Source: JADGRF01 sp035274465
Lineage (GTDB): Bacteria > Myxococcota_A > Polyangia > Polyangiales > JAFGIB01
Length of the DNA stretch: 64,000 nt
Assembly: GCA_035274465.1 (NCBI GenBank)
Contig: DATEOF010000190.1
Location: forward strand, 138,407-202,406
Reading direction: 5' to 3'
In this document: positions 35,029 to 42,124 of the stretch, piece after piece
How positions within the stretch are numbered: position 1 is the first letter of the stretch
Layout: each line of letters begins with the position of its first letter
Notes under the pieces: generated by a model
What the model was told of the DNA's origin: nothing
Seen by the model: only the letters and a program-made list of their open reading frames with translations
The model's database searches: none
Made by a program: the position numbers and the translations under genes

Positions 35029-35913
35029 ATGGCGTTGGTCAATGTCCAAGACGTTCTGAACAAACTCGTCACGCTCGGGTACCTGCAGAGCACCACGGGA
35101 ACACTGAATGCTACTGCTACGCGTGCCGTGACACGATTTCAGCGCCACGCCGCTCGCTCCTATCGGATGCCACCGCCCGACGAATCGTATGGTGCGCTGT
35201 TCACCGGGAAGGCCACGGGGCTCATCGATGTGCAGACCGCCAACCACGTCGACCGTTGGATCGCAAGAGGTTGGAGGGTCCCGGTCGGGCGTTTCCCATT
35301 AGTCTCAATTCCCCAAGGCGGGATACTTCGGGCGGACGCCGCCAGTGCTTGGGCGACGATCTGCGGTCTCGTCGCTCTTGCTGGCGGGACGCTCGAAGGG
35401 AAATACGGCGACACCTTTCGGCCAGTGAGACCCAACAACAAGGTGGGGGCGAGTCGCTACAGTTTTCACTATTCCGGCCGCGCTGTCGATATCAACCAGG
35501 ATCTGACACTACCAAAGAACCAGCGCTACTGGATCGCGAAGGAGGTCCTCAACGGGAACACCTATTGGCGAATCTATTGCAAGACAACGAACCAAGATGG
35601 CACTCAGGGGAGTCACTACACCAAGGGCCAGGTCCGCTGCTATTCGTTCCCGACCTGGTCGGAGTATGACATTCCGGCCGGCTACTACATCGACATGACG
35701 AGTATCATCGAGTCGACTCGGACTTTCGAACGCATCAAAGCGCAGACGAATTGGACCGGTTCATATAACAAGACCGAGTGGTGGCATTTCCAATACGCCG
35801 TCGACAAGCAGGAGACATTCTCTGACGAGCTTGAGCTGATCGGGTTCTCGGAGAGCCGTTTGCGAACTTGTGGTTGGAGTAGCGATGTTCAGCTCGATCA
35901 CAAGCCGGGCTGA
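35029..35913 (+). CDS. M15 (VanY/DacX-like) peptidase with PG-binding domain
   Basis: A 294-aa protein. An N-terminal PG-binding-like domain (VQDVLNKLVTLGYLQSTTGT and TATRAVTRFQRHAARSY) precedes an M15 zinc carboxypeptidase/endopeptidase domain. SFHYSGRAVDI is the SxHxxGxAxD motif, and EWWHFQYA supplies the last His ligand and the catalytic Glu. The substrate would be cell-wall cross-bridge or stem peptide. No signal peptide is seen, as in phage endolysins, so export may need lysis or another route. The ATG at 35029 is preceded by GGAGG. Its 3' end overlaps the next lipoprotein gene by 29 bp. Island cargo, likely phage- or warfare-derived. Confidence 0.82.
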   Translation: MALVNVQDVLNKLVTLGYLQSTTGTLNATATRAVTRFQRHAARSYRMPPPDESYGALFTGKATGLIDVQTANHVDRWIARGWRVPVGRFPLVSIPQGGILRADAASAWATICGLVALAGGTLEGKYGDTFRPVRPNNKVGASRYSFHYSGRAVDINQDLTLPKNQRYWIAKEVLNGNTYWRIYCKTTNQDGTQGSHYTKGQVRCYSFPTWSEYDIPAGYYIDMTSIIESTRTFERIKAQTNWTGSYNKTEWWHFQYAVDKQETFSDELELIGFSESRLRTCGWSSDVQLDHKPG

Positions 35914-36559
35914 GGCATCAGCGGGCGTCGTGCTCCTCGCGTTCGTATGGGGATGTGCCGGAACGCCATCGGCCGCACGCTGCAGCGTTCATCCCAAGCT
36001 ACCCCCCACTCCGCCGCCCGCGGCCGGTTGCCAGCCCGCAATTGCTCCGGGGCAGACGCTAGCCGCGGCTCCACCGAACGCTGCGAGCGATGCGCGTATG
36101 CTAACGATCTCGACGTTCGACTGCATCAAGGCGGAACAGGCCCAGGAGGCTACAGAGCCCGCAGACGCAGCGCGTGTGAGCGAATGGAACGCGGGAGGTC
36201 CAGGCGGAGCCAACTGGAACGTTACCGACCTGCTGTGTTTCGCGGATCTCGAGACTTCGTGCGAGCTAGGGCAGTTGACGAGCGCGCTGCGCGTCGGGCA
36301 GCACCGCGTAGCAAAGCAGACGACGGCGATCGATCGCGCTGGACCACACCACATTCGACTCACTGCTCCTGAGCGCGCGTGGAGGTTGGGTCTCGACGCG
36401 GACAAGCCCGGCCTTGGTCATTTTTTTCGCACGGCGGTGTTCAGCTTGTTGGTGGAGGTGTCGTGTACTCAGCCGATCGAACTGGAGCCCGGCCAAGCCG
36501 CGTTCGGCTACAGCGCCGATTCCAGCGCTTTCGTCGCGGGTTTTGCGAGCGGAGAGTAG
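35885..36559 (+). CDS. Predicted lipoprotein overlapping the M15 peptidase gene
   Basis: A 224-aa protein. A signal (AEASAGVVLLAFVWGC) gives Cys 24, then a Pro/Ala-rich linker and a globular part with VSEWNAGGPGGANWNVTDLL, CFADLETSC, HHIRLTAPERAW and EVSCTQPIELEPGQAAFGYS. ATG 35885 has GGAG six bases upstream; it lies inside the end of the M15 gene, so the two are translationally coupled. An enzyme that cuts the wall without a signal, coupled to a lipoprotein, recalls effector-immunity or lysis-control pairs, but nothing in this sequence proves it. No family recognised. Confidence 0.65.
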   Translation: MFSSITSRAEASAGVVLLAFVWGCAGTPSAARCSVHPKLPPTPPPAAGCQPAIAPGQTLAAAPPNAASDARMLTISTFDCIKAEQAQEATEPADAARVSEWNAGGPGGANWNVTDLLCFADLETSCELGQLTSALRVGQHRVAKQTTAIDRAGPHHIRLTAPERAWRLGLDADKPGLGHFFRTAVFSLLVEVSCTQPIELEPGQAAFGYSADSSAFVAGFASGE

Positions 36560-36646
36560 ATACCCCGATGCCCCGTCGGGCGTTTCGCATCGGTGGATCC
36601 CGACGGCCGCCCGCAAGGGAGCCCCGAGCAAGGAGGTGGAGTTCTC

Positions 36647-36780
36647 ATGCGCTACCCCGACGAGTTCAGCGGCTTCGCGTACAGGTCGATGCTCGTCGGC
36701 ACGGACTTCTTGCGCAGCACCGGCCTCAATATGGAGCCCCCAGGCGTTGGTAACGTTCGCGGGCTCTTTCGTTTCAGCCG
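36647..36780 (+). other. Short frame with strong ribosome site before integrase
   Basis: AAGGAGGTGG precedes ATG 36647, a very good ribosome site. The frame begins MRYPDEFSGFAYRSMLVGTD and looks coding to about 36780. It could be the true N-terminus of the recombinase, joined to the 36853 frame by a second frameshift near 36780, or a separate small gene (formally open to 36982). Confidence 0.3.
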
Positions 36781-36852
36781 ACGGCGGGACCGCACTCAGC
36801 CGATGGACGCGCCCTCACCGACAAGGAGGGTGATCGCGCCCTCGCCAAGGAG

Positions 36853-37958
36853 ATGGCGGCTGAACTGTCGCAGGCGATGCGGGCGCAAGCCACGCCGTCC
36901 AAGGCCGCGACCGTGCAGGACTTCGGTGATCAGTGGACATCGGGCGAGCTGTATCGGCGCTACGGCGAGATCAAGAAGCTGAAGCCCAAGGCCAGCGCCG
37001 AGGACGACGCGAGTCGCCTGCGCGCTCACGTGTACCCGCACATCGGCACCGTGCCCGTCGGGGCAGTGACTGAGGTGATGATCGAGCAGTGCTTGGGCAA
37101 GGCCGCGCGCATCGCCGCAGAGAAGCGCGGCAAGCCATGGTCGGCCGCCACCAAAACGCAGGTCTACCAGGTGATGCACCGGCTCTTTGACCTCGCGATC
37201 AAGCCCGGGCGGCTACGCACCGACAACCCCGTGAGCGAGGATCTCCGGCCGTCGAAGGATGCACCGAAGCTCTACAGCTTCCTCTACCCAGTTGAGCTTG
37301 TGCAGCTGATCGGTTGCACCGAGATCCCGCTCGCGAGACGCGTGTACTATGTGGCGGCCGTCTACACGGGTCTCCGGCTCGGCTCGCTCAACCGATGCAC
37401 GTGGTTCGGGATCGACTTCGCAAACGGGACGATCATGAGCCTCATGAACAAGAACGGGGTGCCGCAGATCTTCGCTCAAGCCGACCCTGCGTTGCCCGGG
37501 CTCGCATCCGCGATGGTGGTGCTGGAGCGCTGGTATGCGCATGAGGGGCAGCCGGCCCACGACCAGCCCATCGTGAGCGACCTCGGATGCACGGAGACAA
37601 AGGAAGCGGCGACGCTGCGCCGCGATCTGAAGCTCGCGGGCATCACGCTGTCTCAGCTGTTCACGCGCTCCGAGCACATCGTGCCGCTGCGGTTTCATGA
37701 CTTGCGAGCGCGACGTTCGTCACGTGGGCGCGGCGCGCCGGCAAGGACAGCGGCTGGATCTCGGATCGCACCGGGCACCTCACCCAGGAGATGATGAACC
37801 GCTACAACCGTGGAGCGCGGTCACTCGCTGATCTTCAGCTCGTGCCGTTCCCCGACGTCAGCGACGCCCATCCCCGAGCTACGGAACGTCCGAGGGCTGC
37901 GGGTGCAAAAGTGAACCTGTCCCCCGCAGCTGTCCCCCGGAACGCTCTAGGCCGATGA
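36853..37958 (+). pseudogene. Tyrosine recombinase (integrase), frameshifted
   Basis: Site-specific recombinase of the phage-integrase type, expected to insert the island at tRNA-Ser. The core-binding part (ATVQDFGDQWTSGELYRRYG, then LRAHVYPHIGTVPV) and catalytic part are visible. The first Arg is in YTGLRLGSLNRC, and HxxR is in RFHDLR. Near 37711 the frame breaks: the rest (TFVTWARRAGKDSGWISDRT then GHLTQEMMNRYNRGARS) continues in another frame to TGA 37956-37958. The break separates HDLR from the GH and Tyr nucleophile, so the encoded enzyme lacks its nucleophile. The frame is open upstream to 36754. It stands about 30 bp from the right attachment repeat. Confidence 0.85.
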
Positions 37959-37989
37959 CCGTCGATCTGAAAACCTGAGTGAAATCATA

Positions 37990-38046
37990 GCGGAGGAGAA
38001 GGGATTCGAACCCCTGGAACCCTTGCGAGTTCAACGGATTTCAAGT
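37990..38046. repeat. Right attachment repeat, within intact tRNA-Ser
   Basis: This is the partner of 30359-30415 with one mismatch in 57 bp. It lies inside tRNA-Ser(TGA), from one base past the 3' end to the anticodon arm. Together the two copies mark the island's limits. Confidence 0.9.
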
Positions 38047-38077
38047 CCGCCGCCATCGACCGCTCGGCCACTCCTCC
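37991..38077 (-). tRNA. tRNA-Ser(TGA)
   Basis: An 87-nt class II tRNA. Acceptor GGAGGAG pairs with CTCCTCC with discriminator G. The anticodon arm GCGGA-CTTGAAA-TCCGT gives TGA for UCA/UCG/UCU. The long variable arm is TTGAACTCGCAAGGGTTCC-like. It is the attachment target of the island, and the sequence is intact on the 5' side. CCA is not encoded. Confidence 0.95.
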
Positions 38078-38136
38078 GGGGACAGCGCGCTTGACAATAC
38101 ACAGGCGTAACCAGCCGTCAACGCGCAAAAACGCGT

Positions 38137-39111
38137 TCAGGCCGGCGCGCCTGCCACATGTGTGGCCGCGGCCGGCACGGGCGCGAGGCCGGCCTCGGCC
38201 AGCTCGGCGAGCACGCGGCGCGTGGCGCGGCGCTGCCAGATGAACGCCACCACCATCAGCACGTTGGCCAGCGAGAAACGTAGCCACAGGTACACATCCT
38301 GCCGATCGAACATCGCGCAGATCGACATGCCGTAGCAGTGCGGCGCGAGCGACAACGCCGCCCACAGCTGCATGAGCCCCGCGTTGTTGCGGCGGTAGAT
38401 CTCGATGCTCTTCTCGCTGACGGGGAAGTTCAAGTGCGCGCGCAGGCCCGCCGGGTTGGTCAGCGTGACCACGCGCATCTGATTTTCGAGCACGCCGACG
38501 TGCAGCAAGGTCGAGAACCGCGCATACCAGGGCGCGCCCTCGGCACGCAGGGCCAGCAGGCGCGCCTTCACGTCCTCGACGCGCTCTGCCACGCCGTTCC
38601 ACGCCGGGTTGGTGTGCTGCATGTAGGCTTCTTTGTAGAAGTCGTAGAGGTAGATCTGGACGATCGAACCGAACAGCGCGATCGGCATCAGCGCGAGGTG
38701 CAGCGGTGAATGGAACTGCACCCAGACGTGATAGAAGCCTGCGAACACGGTCATCGCCGCGACCGCCGCGTCGGTCACGCCGTCGATCGCGCGCCCCACG
38801 TCGCTAAAGATGCGCTTGGCTCGCGCCAGGATGCCGTCGGCACCGTCCAGGATCGCGCTGCTCCAGAGCAGACAGCCGCCGGCAAACATCGTGGCGGGAG
38901 TGCCCACCACGAAGCAGACCGCGGCGGCGAAGCCAGCGAGCAACGACAGGAACGTGACCTGGTTGGGCGTGATCGGCGTGCGGTAGACCAGCGCCACGAA
39001 CGCATAGGCCAGCGGCCGATGCACCCACAGGTTGACCGGGTCCTCGACCTCACGCGACTTCAGGACCGTCTCGAAGGGAGGCAGCCCGGGCTGACCGTTC
39101 ATGACGCGCAT
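38137..39111 (-). CDS. CDP-alcohol phosphatidyltransferase family protein
   Basis: A 324-aa membrane enzyme that joins a CDP-activated alcohol to an acceptor alcohol, making a phospholipid or related phosphodiester. The diagnostic motif is complete: DGADGILARAKRIFSDVGRA followed by IDGVTDA gives DGxxAR, then G, D and D at the family spacing. Several helices surround it (AYAFVALVYRTPITPNQVTF, LAGFAAAVCFVVGTPATMFA, LALMPIALFGSIVQIYLYDF). The family is normally about 200 aa; the extra C-terminal 100 residues hold further helices. The true acceptor is unknown; inositol, glycerol-phosphate or sugar head groups occur. It is upstream of tRNA-Ser(TGA) on the same strand, 59 bp away. Confidence 0.88.
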   Translation of the reverse strand: MRVMNGQPGLPPFETVLKSREVEDPVNLWVHRPLAYAFVALVYRTPITPNQVTFLSLLAGFAAAVCFVVGTPATMFAGGCLLWSSAILDGADGILARAKRIFSDVGRAIDGVTDAAVAAMTVFAGFYHVWVQFHSPLHLALMPIALFGSIVQIYLYDFYKEAYMQHTNPAWNGVAERVEDVKARLLALRAEGAPWYARFSTLLHVGVLENQMRVVTLTNPAGLRAHLNFPVSEKSIEIYRRNNAGLMQLWAALSLAPHCYGMSICAMFDRQDVYLWLRFSLANVLMVVAFIWQRRATRRVLAELAEAGLAPVPAAATHVAGAPA

Positions 39112-39143
39112 TATTGCCGCCCGCGCTCGCGAGCGCCAATCTG

Positions 39144-40868
39144 CTAAAAAGCGCGCGTTTCCAGCTCGCGAAGCGTGTTGACCAGGATCGAGCCGGGCTG
39201 GCTGGCGCTGCGGCCGGCCGTGCAGTCGGAGTTACCGCCACAGAAGTGCCCGGACACCTTGGCCAGCGAGGCCGTCCAGACGGCGTCGCCCGGGAACACG
39301 CCGGCCAGCTGGCCGGAAGACCCCGCCGCTTCGACGTCGTCGAACCGATCGATCAAGGCGTTCGGCGCGGGCTCGCCGACGTTGAAGGCCTCCGGCCGCA
39401 TGCTCACGTCGCCCTTGCAGCTGAAGGCTGCGCGCGCGCGGCACTCGCGGCCGTTCTGCCACAATCCGTGCTTCTGGCGTTCGACGTAGATCAGCGGCGT
39501 GCCGTCCTCGGCGAAGTCTTGCGGGTAAAACGCGTAGCTCGAGCGGCACGTCAGGCACGGATGGCCCTTGGCGGCAGATGCCACCCAGCGCAGCGCCCCA
39601 TCCTGCTCGATGCGGTACAGCATGCCGAAGGCCTCGGCGTCGCCCGGGTGATCGAACATGCCGAGGTGGCCGTAGTCGCGGCTGAACGCGACCACGCTCG
39701 CGAATAGCACGTACTCGCGACCGGAGCGCGACAGCGGAGTGACCGAGGTCAGCACGCGCACGCGGTCGGTGGGGCTCGCGAACAAGCCATCCTCGCGATC
39801 CAGCAGCAGGCGCGGGCGCAGCTGTTGAATCGCCACGTTTTCCCAGAGGTCGTTCAAGCCATCGCGATCCGCGTCCTTGCAGAAGGGCCCGCGACAGTCG
39901 CGCATGTTGCGTGGGAAGTGCTCGGCGGGCAGCTGGAAGCGCCCCGCCTCGGTCAGGCCGAGCTTGCGTGGCAGCTCGTACTCCAGCCGGAACCAGTCTC
40001 CGTTCAGGGCGCGCCGCGCCTCGCCCTTGCCCGCGATCGCGCGCACACGGTAGCGGTTGGTGCCCGGCTTGAAGAAGCCCAGGTCGAAGCTCAAACGCGC
40101 GATATCCGTATGCGGCGACTCGATGCCGACACCCGGTTCGGGGCGGAAATTGCGTACCAGAGGACGCTCGCTGTCCGAGCCCGCGCTGCGATCATCGATC
40201 ACCAGATACGCGTCGCGCAGCCGGTAGCCGGCGGGCAGCGACAGGTCGGCGCGATAGTCGCGCAACAGCGGCACGGGGTACGGCGGCGCGACGCACAGCC
40301 CCGCCTCGCAGCTGTAAGCGGCAGAACAGCTCGCCGCCGCTGGCTGCTGCGGGCAACAGGCTTCCCCCAACCCGCCGCAGGCCGCCACGAACATCCGCGC
40401 CAGGGCCGGCTCCTTGGCGGCACAGGCTTCGAAGACTTCACGCTCGGAGAGGCCGCGCTCGTGCTTCTGACGCGCACAGCTCTCGGCGTCGGCCGCGAAC
40501 GTGCGCAACACGCGCTCGCCGTGCGCTACGCGTACCTGCGCCTCGATGCGACCGCTGCGCGGATGCGCGATCCAGAAGTCGGGCGCCTGCGGCAGCACCA
40601 CGTTCGCGGAGTAGCGGAAGTAGGGGCTTCCGCCGCCGCTGATCAGCGGATCAGCGCTGCGCGTGCGCGCCGTGCCGAAGCGCACCCAAACTCCCGTCTT
40701 CTGGTTCTTGGCTTGAAGCTCGAGATCGACGTCCGGCGCTTCGAATACGCCCGCGAACGTCACCGGATCGGTCTTCTGAGCCAGCTCGCTCATCGCGCGA
40801 GGCGATGAAACGCAGCCAGCCAACCCGAACAACAACATGCACGCCACAATGGCGCGGCACTTCGACAC
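39144..40868 (-). CDS. Large predicted lipoprotein, function unknown
   Basis: A 574-aa lipoprotein. A signal (AIVACMLLFGLAGC) gives Cys 19. A beta-rich N-terminal part (FEAPDVDLELQAKNQKTGVW) is followed by a Cys cluster (CGGLGEACCPQQPAAASCSA, SCEAGLCV). The C-terminal half begins FCKDADRDGLNDLWENVAI, a thrombospondin-type-3-like or EF-like Asp loop, and continues LLLDREDGLFASPTDRVRVL, GHLGMFDHPGDAEAFGML and SSYAFYPQDFAEDGTPLIYV. The latter resembles the Vps62-like secreted beta-sandwich proteins, but I am not certain. It is 32 bp upstream of the CDP-alcohol transferase gene on the same strand. Confidence 0.7.
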   Translation of the reverse strand: MSKCRAIVACMLLFGLAGCVSSPRAMSELAQKTDPVTFAGVFEAPDVDLELQAKNQKTGVWVRFGTARTRSADPLISGGGSPYFRYSANVVLPQAPDFWIAHPRSGRIEAQVRVAHGERVLRTFAADAESCARQKHERGLSEREVFEACAAKEPALARMFVAACGGLGEACCPQQPAAASCSAAYSCEAGLCVAPPYPVPLLRDYRADLSLPAGYRLRDAYLVIDDRSAGSDSERPLVRNFRPEPGVGIESPHTDIARLSFDLGFFKPGTNRYRVRAIAGKGEARRALNGDWFRLEYELPRKLGLTEAGRFQLPAEHFPRNMRDCRGPFCKDADRDGLNDLWENVAIQQLRPRLLLDREDGLFASPTDRVRVLTSVTPLSRSGREYVLFASVVAFSRDYGHLGMFDHPGDAEAFGMLYRIEQDGALRWVASAAKGHPCLTCRSSYAFYPQDFAEDGTPLIYVERQKHGLWQNGRECRARAAFSCKGDVSMRPEAFNVGEPAPNALIDRFDDVEAAGSSGQLAGVFPGDAVWTASLAKVSGHFCGGNSDCTAGRSASQPGSILVNTLRELETRAF

Positions 40869-41414
40869 CCGCGATCCTCCATCACCGACCAGCCGGCCGG
40901 CCTAAGTTCAGCATGTTACGGCGCAATCGGCTCAGCAACGTGGCTCGCGCAAATTACGTTCAGTCATTGCAGCCAATGGCGTCCGCCGCGCACAGCTGCA
41001 TCCCCAAACTGCGACTGGCCGCCGCGGCGCACAATCTGCGTGGGGCGGCAGACATTTCCACCTCCGCCGCCGTAAGCAGCACGGTTCCTGGGATTCCCGC
41101 GTTTTCCAGGGGTTTTGGCCGGTTCCGGGGCCCTAGATCGCGCGGCGTCGGATCCGCGGCAAAACGGGCGCGATCGCGACATACCGCGTCGGGGCGATCG
41201 CAAGGGGAGGCCGAAATCCGCCATTGCGTACGTGCAGACATCGTCCCTGCTCGTCAACCGGCGAAGTTCGTTGCAGAAACAGGCGGAAGCGTTCTACGGT
41301 TTTGCCGCCGTCGCCCCAGACGGGCCCGTTACGACCGGAAGGCTCGCGCCTCAGGGCGCGACCCTTCCGGATGACTATCAGTCGCCGGCGCTTCGCGGCG
41401 GCTCCCGGTACGCG
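40869..41414. other. Intergenic leader region between divergent genes
   Basis: No gene with coding bias and a start was found here. It holds the promoters of the lipoprotein (minus) and FkbM (plus) genes. The frame of the FkbM gene is open back to 41115, but residues there look non-coding. Near its right end is a strong hairpin (41335-41370). Confidence 0.45.
41335..41370. promoter_or_regulatory. Long inverted repeat (16-bp stem) before FkbM gene
   Basis: Left arm 41335-41350 pairs with right arm 41355-41370 with a single C/C mismatch and a TCAG loop. It ends 44 bp before ATG 41415. There is no run of T after it, so a simple terminator is unlikely. It may be an RNA hairpin in the leader or an operator. 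Confidence 0.6.
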
Positions 41415-42101
41415 ATGCACTGGATGGACATGCTAGCCCCCTCGCTCGAAGGTTTGCGGCGCCGCCTGCGCGGCGAAGCACTCTTCGAGCAGCAGATCGC
41501 CTTGCCGAAGTTGCAGCTGGGCAATGATCAACGGCAATTCGCCATCGTTCCCGATCTGCTGTTGCGCAGCTCGATCGTGTATTCGTTCGGCTGCGAGGAC
41601 GACGCGGGCTTCGACCTCGAGTTGATCGGCCGCTTCGGCTGCAGCGTGCACGTCTTCGAGCCGCGGCCGAAGACGCTGGCGCGGCTGCGAGAACAGACCA
41701 CTCCACCGCAGCTGAACCTGCACCCATTCGGCCTGTCCGATCGGGACGGCGTGATGAACTTCGCGCCGCTCGAGAGCAGCGGGTCCAATCACGGCCGCCG
41801 CGGCAACGGACACCTCAGCAGCGAGTACCAGGTGCGACGGCTGAGCACGTTGATGCGCCAGCTCGGTCACATGCACATCGACGTGTTGAAGCTCGACAGC
41901 GCCGGCGCGGAGTACGTCGCCGTCCACGCGCTGGTGACCTCGAGCGTGCGGCCGACGCAGCTCATCCTGCAGTTCCAGCACGAATCGCGCGAGTTCTCGG
42001 CGCAGCGCTGCACGCGCGCACTCAGCCAGTTGAATGAGATCGGCTATCGGATCTTCGATTGCCCCCAGGGCACGCGCCAGTTCTCGCTGGCGCTGGTCTG
42101 A
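41415..42101 (+). CDS. FkbM-family methyltransferase
   Basis: A 228-aa SAM methyltransferase of the FkbM type, whose members methylate sugars or polyketides. VYSFGCEDDAGFDLELIGRF (motif I region), VHVFEPRPKTLARLREQ (acidic residue after strand 2), LSDRDGVMNFAP and HIDVLKLDSAGAEYVAVHAL (the DxxKxDxEGxE motif, with A in place of E/G) are visible. The C-terminal part ends GYRIFDCPQGTRQFSLALV. ATG 41415 or 41424 begins the domain; no good ribosome site is seen. The AP-superfamily gene follows 23 bp later on the same strand, so the two may modify the same envelope glycan. Confidence 0.75.
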   Translation: MHWMDMLAPSLEGLRRRLRGEALFEQQIALPKLQLGNDQRQFAIVPDLLLRSSIVYSFGCEDDAGFDLELIGRFGCSVHVFEPRPKTLARLREQTTPPQLNLHPFGLSDRDGVMNFAPLESSGSNHGRRGNGHLSSEYQVRRLSTLMRQLGHMHIDVLKLDSAGAEYVAVHALVTSSVRPTQLILQFQHESREFSAQRCTRALSQLNEIGYRIFDCPQGTRQFSLALV

Positions 42102-42124
42102 CCGCCACGGGTAGTCAGGGCCTC

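Larger units (their letters stand above)
30359..38046. mobile_element. Genomic island (~7.7 kb) integrated in tRNA-Ser(TGA)
   Basis: The segment is bounded by a 57-bp direct repeat that matches the 3' two-thirds of tRNA-Ser(TGA), from the anticodon loop to the discriminator base. The right copy is part of the intact tRNA; the left copy is an isolated fragment. A tyrosine recombinase lies just inside the right end. The cargo is an HNH protein, decayed genes, a Cys-rich lipoprotein, a small lipoprotein, an M15 peptidase and another lipoprotein. The recombinase is frameshifted, so the island is probably fixed. Confidence 0.85.

Noticed and set aside
40805..41374. Plus-strand frame of 189 codons before FkbM
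   Set aside because: Low coding bias, Arg/Ser-rich, and it overlaps the start of the divergent lipoprotein gene.
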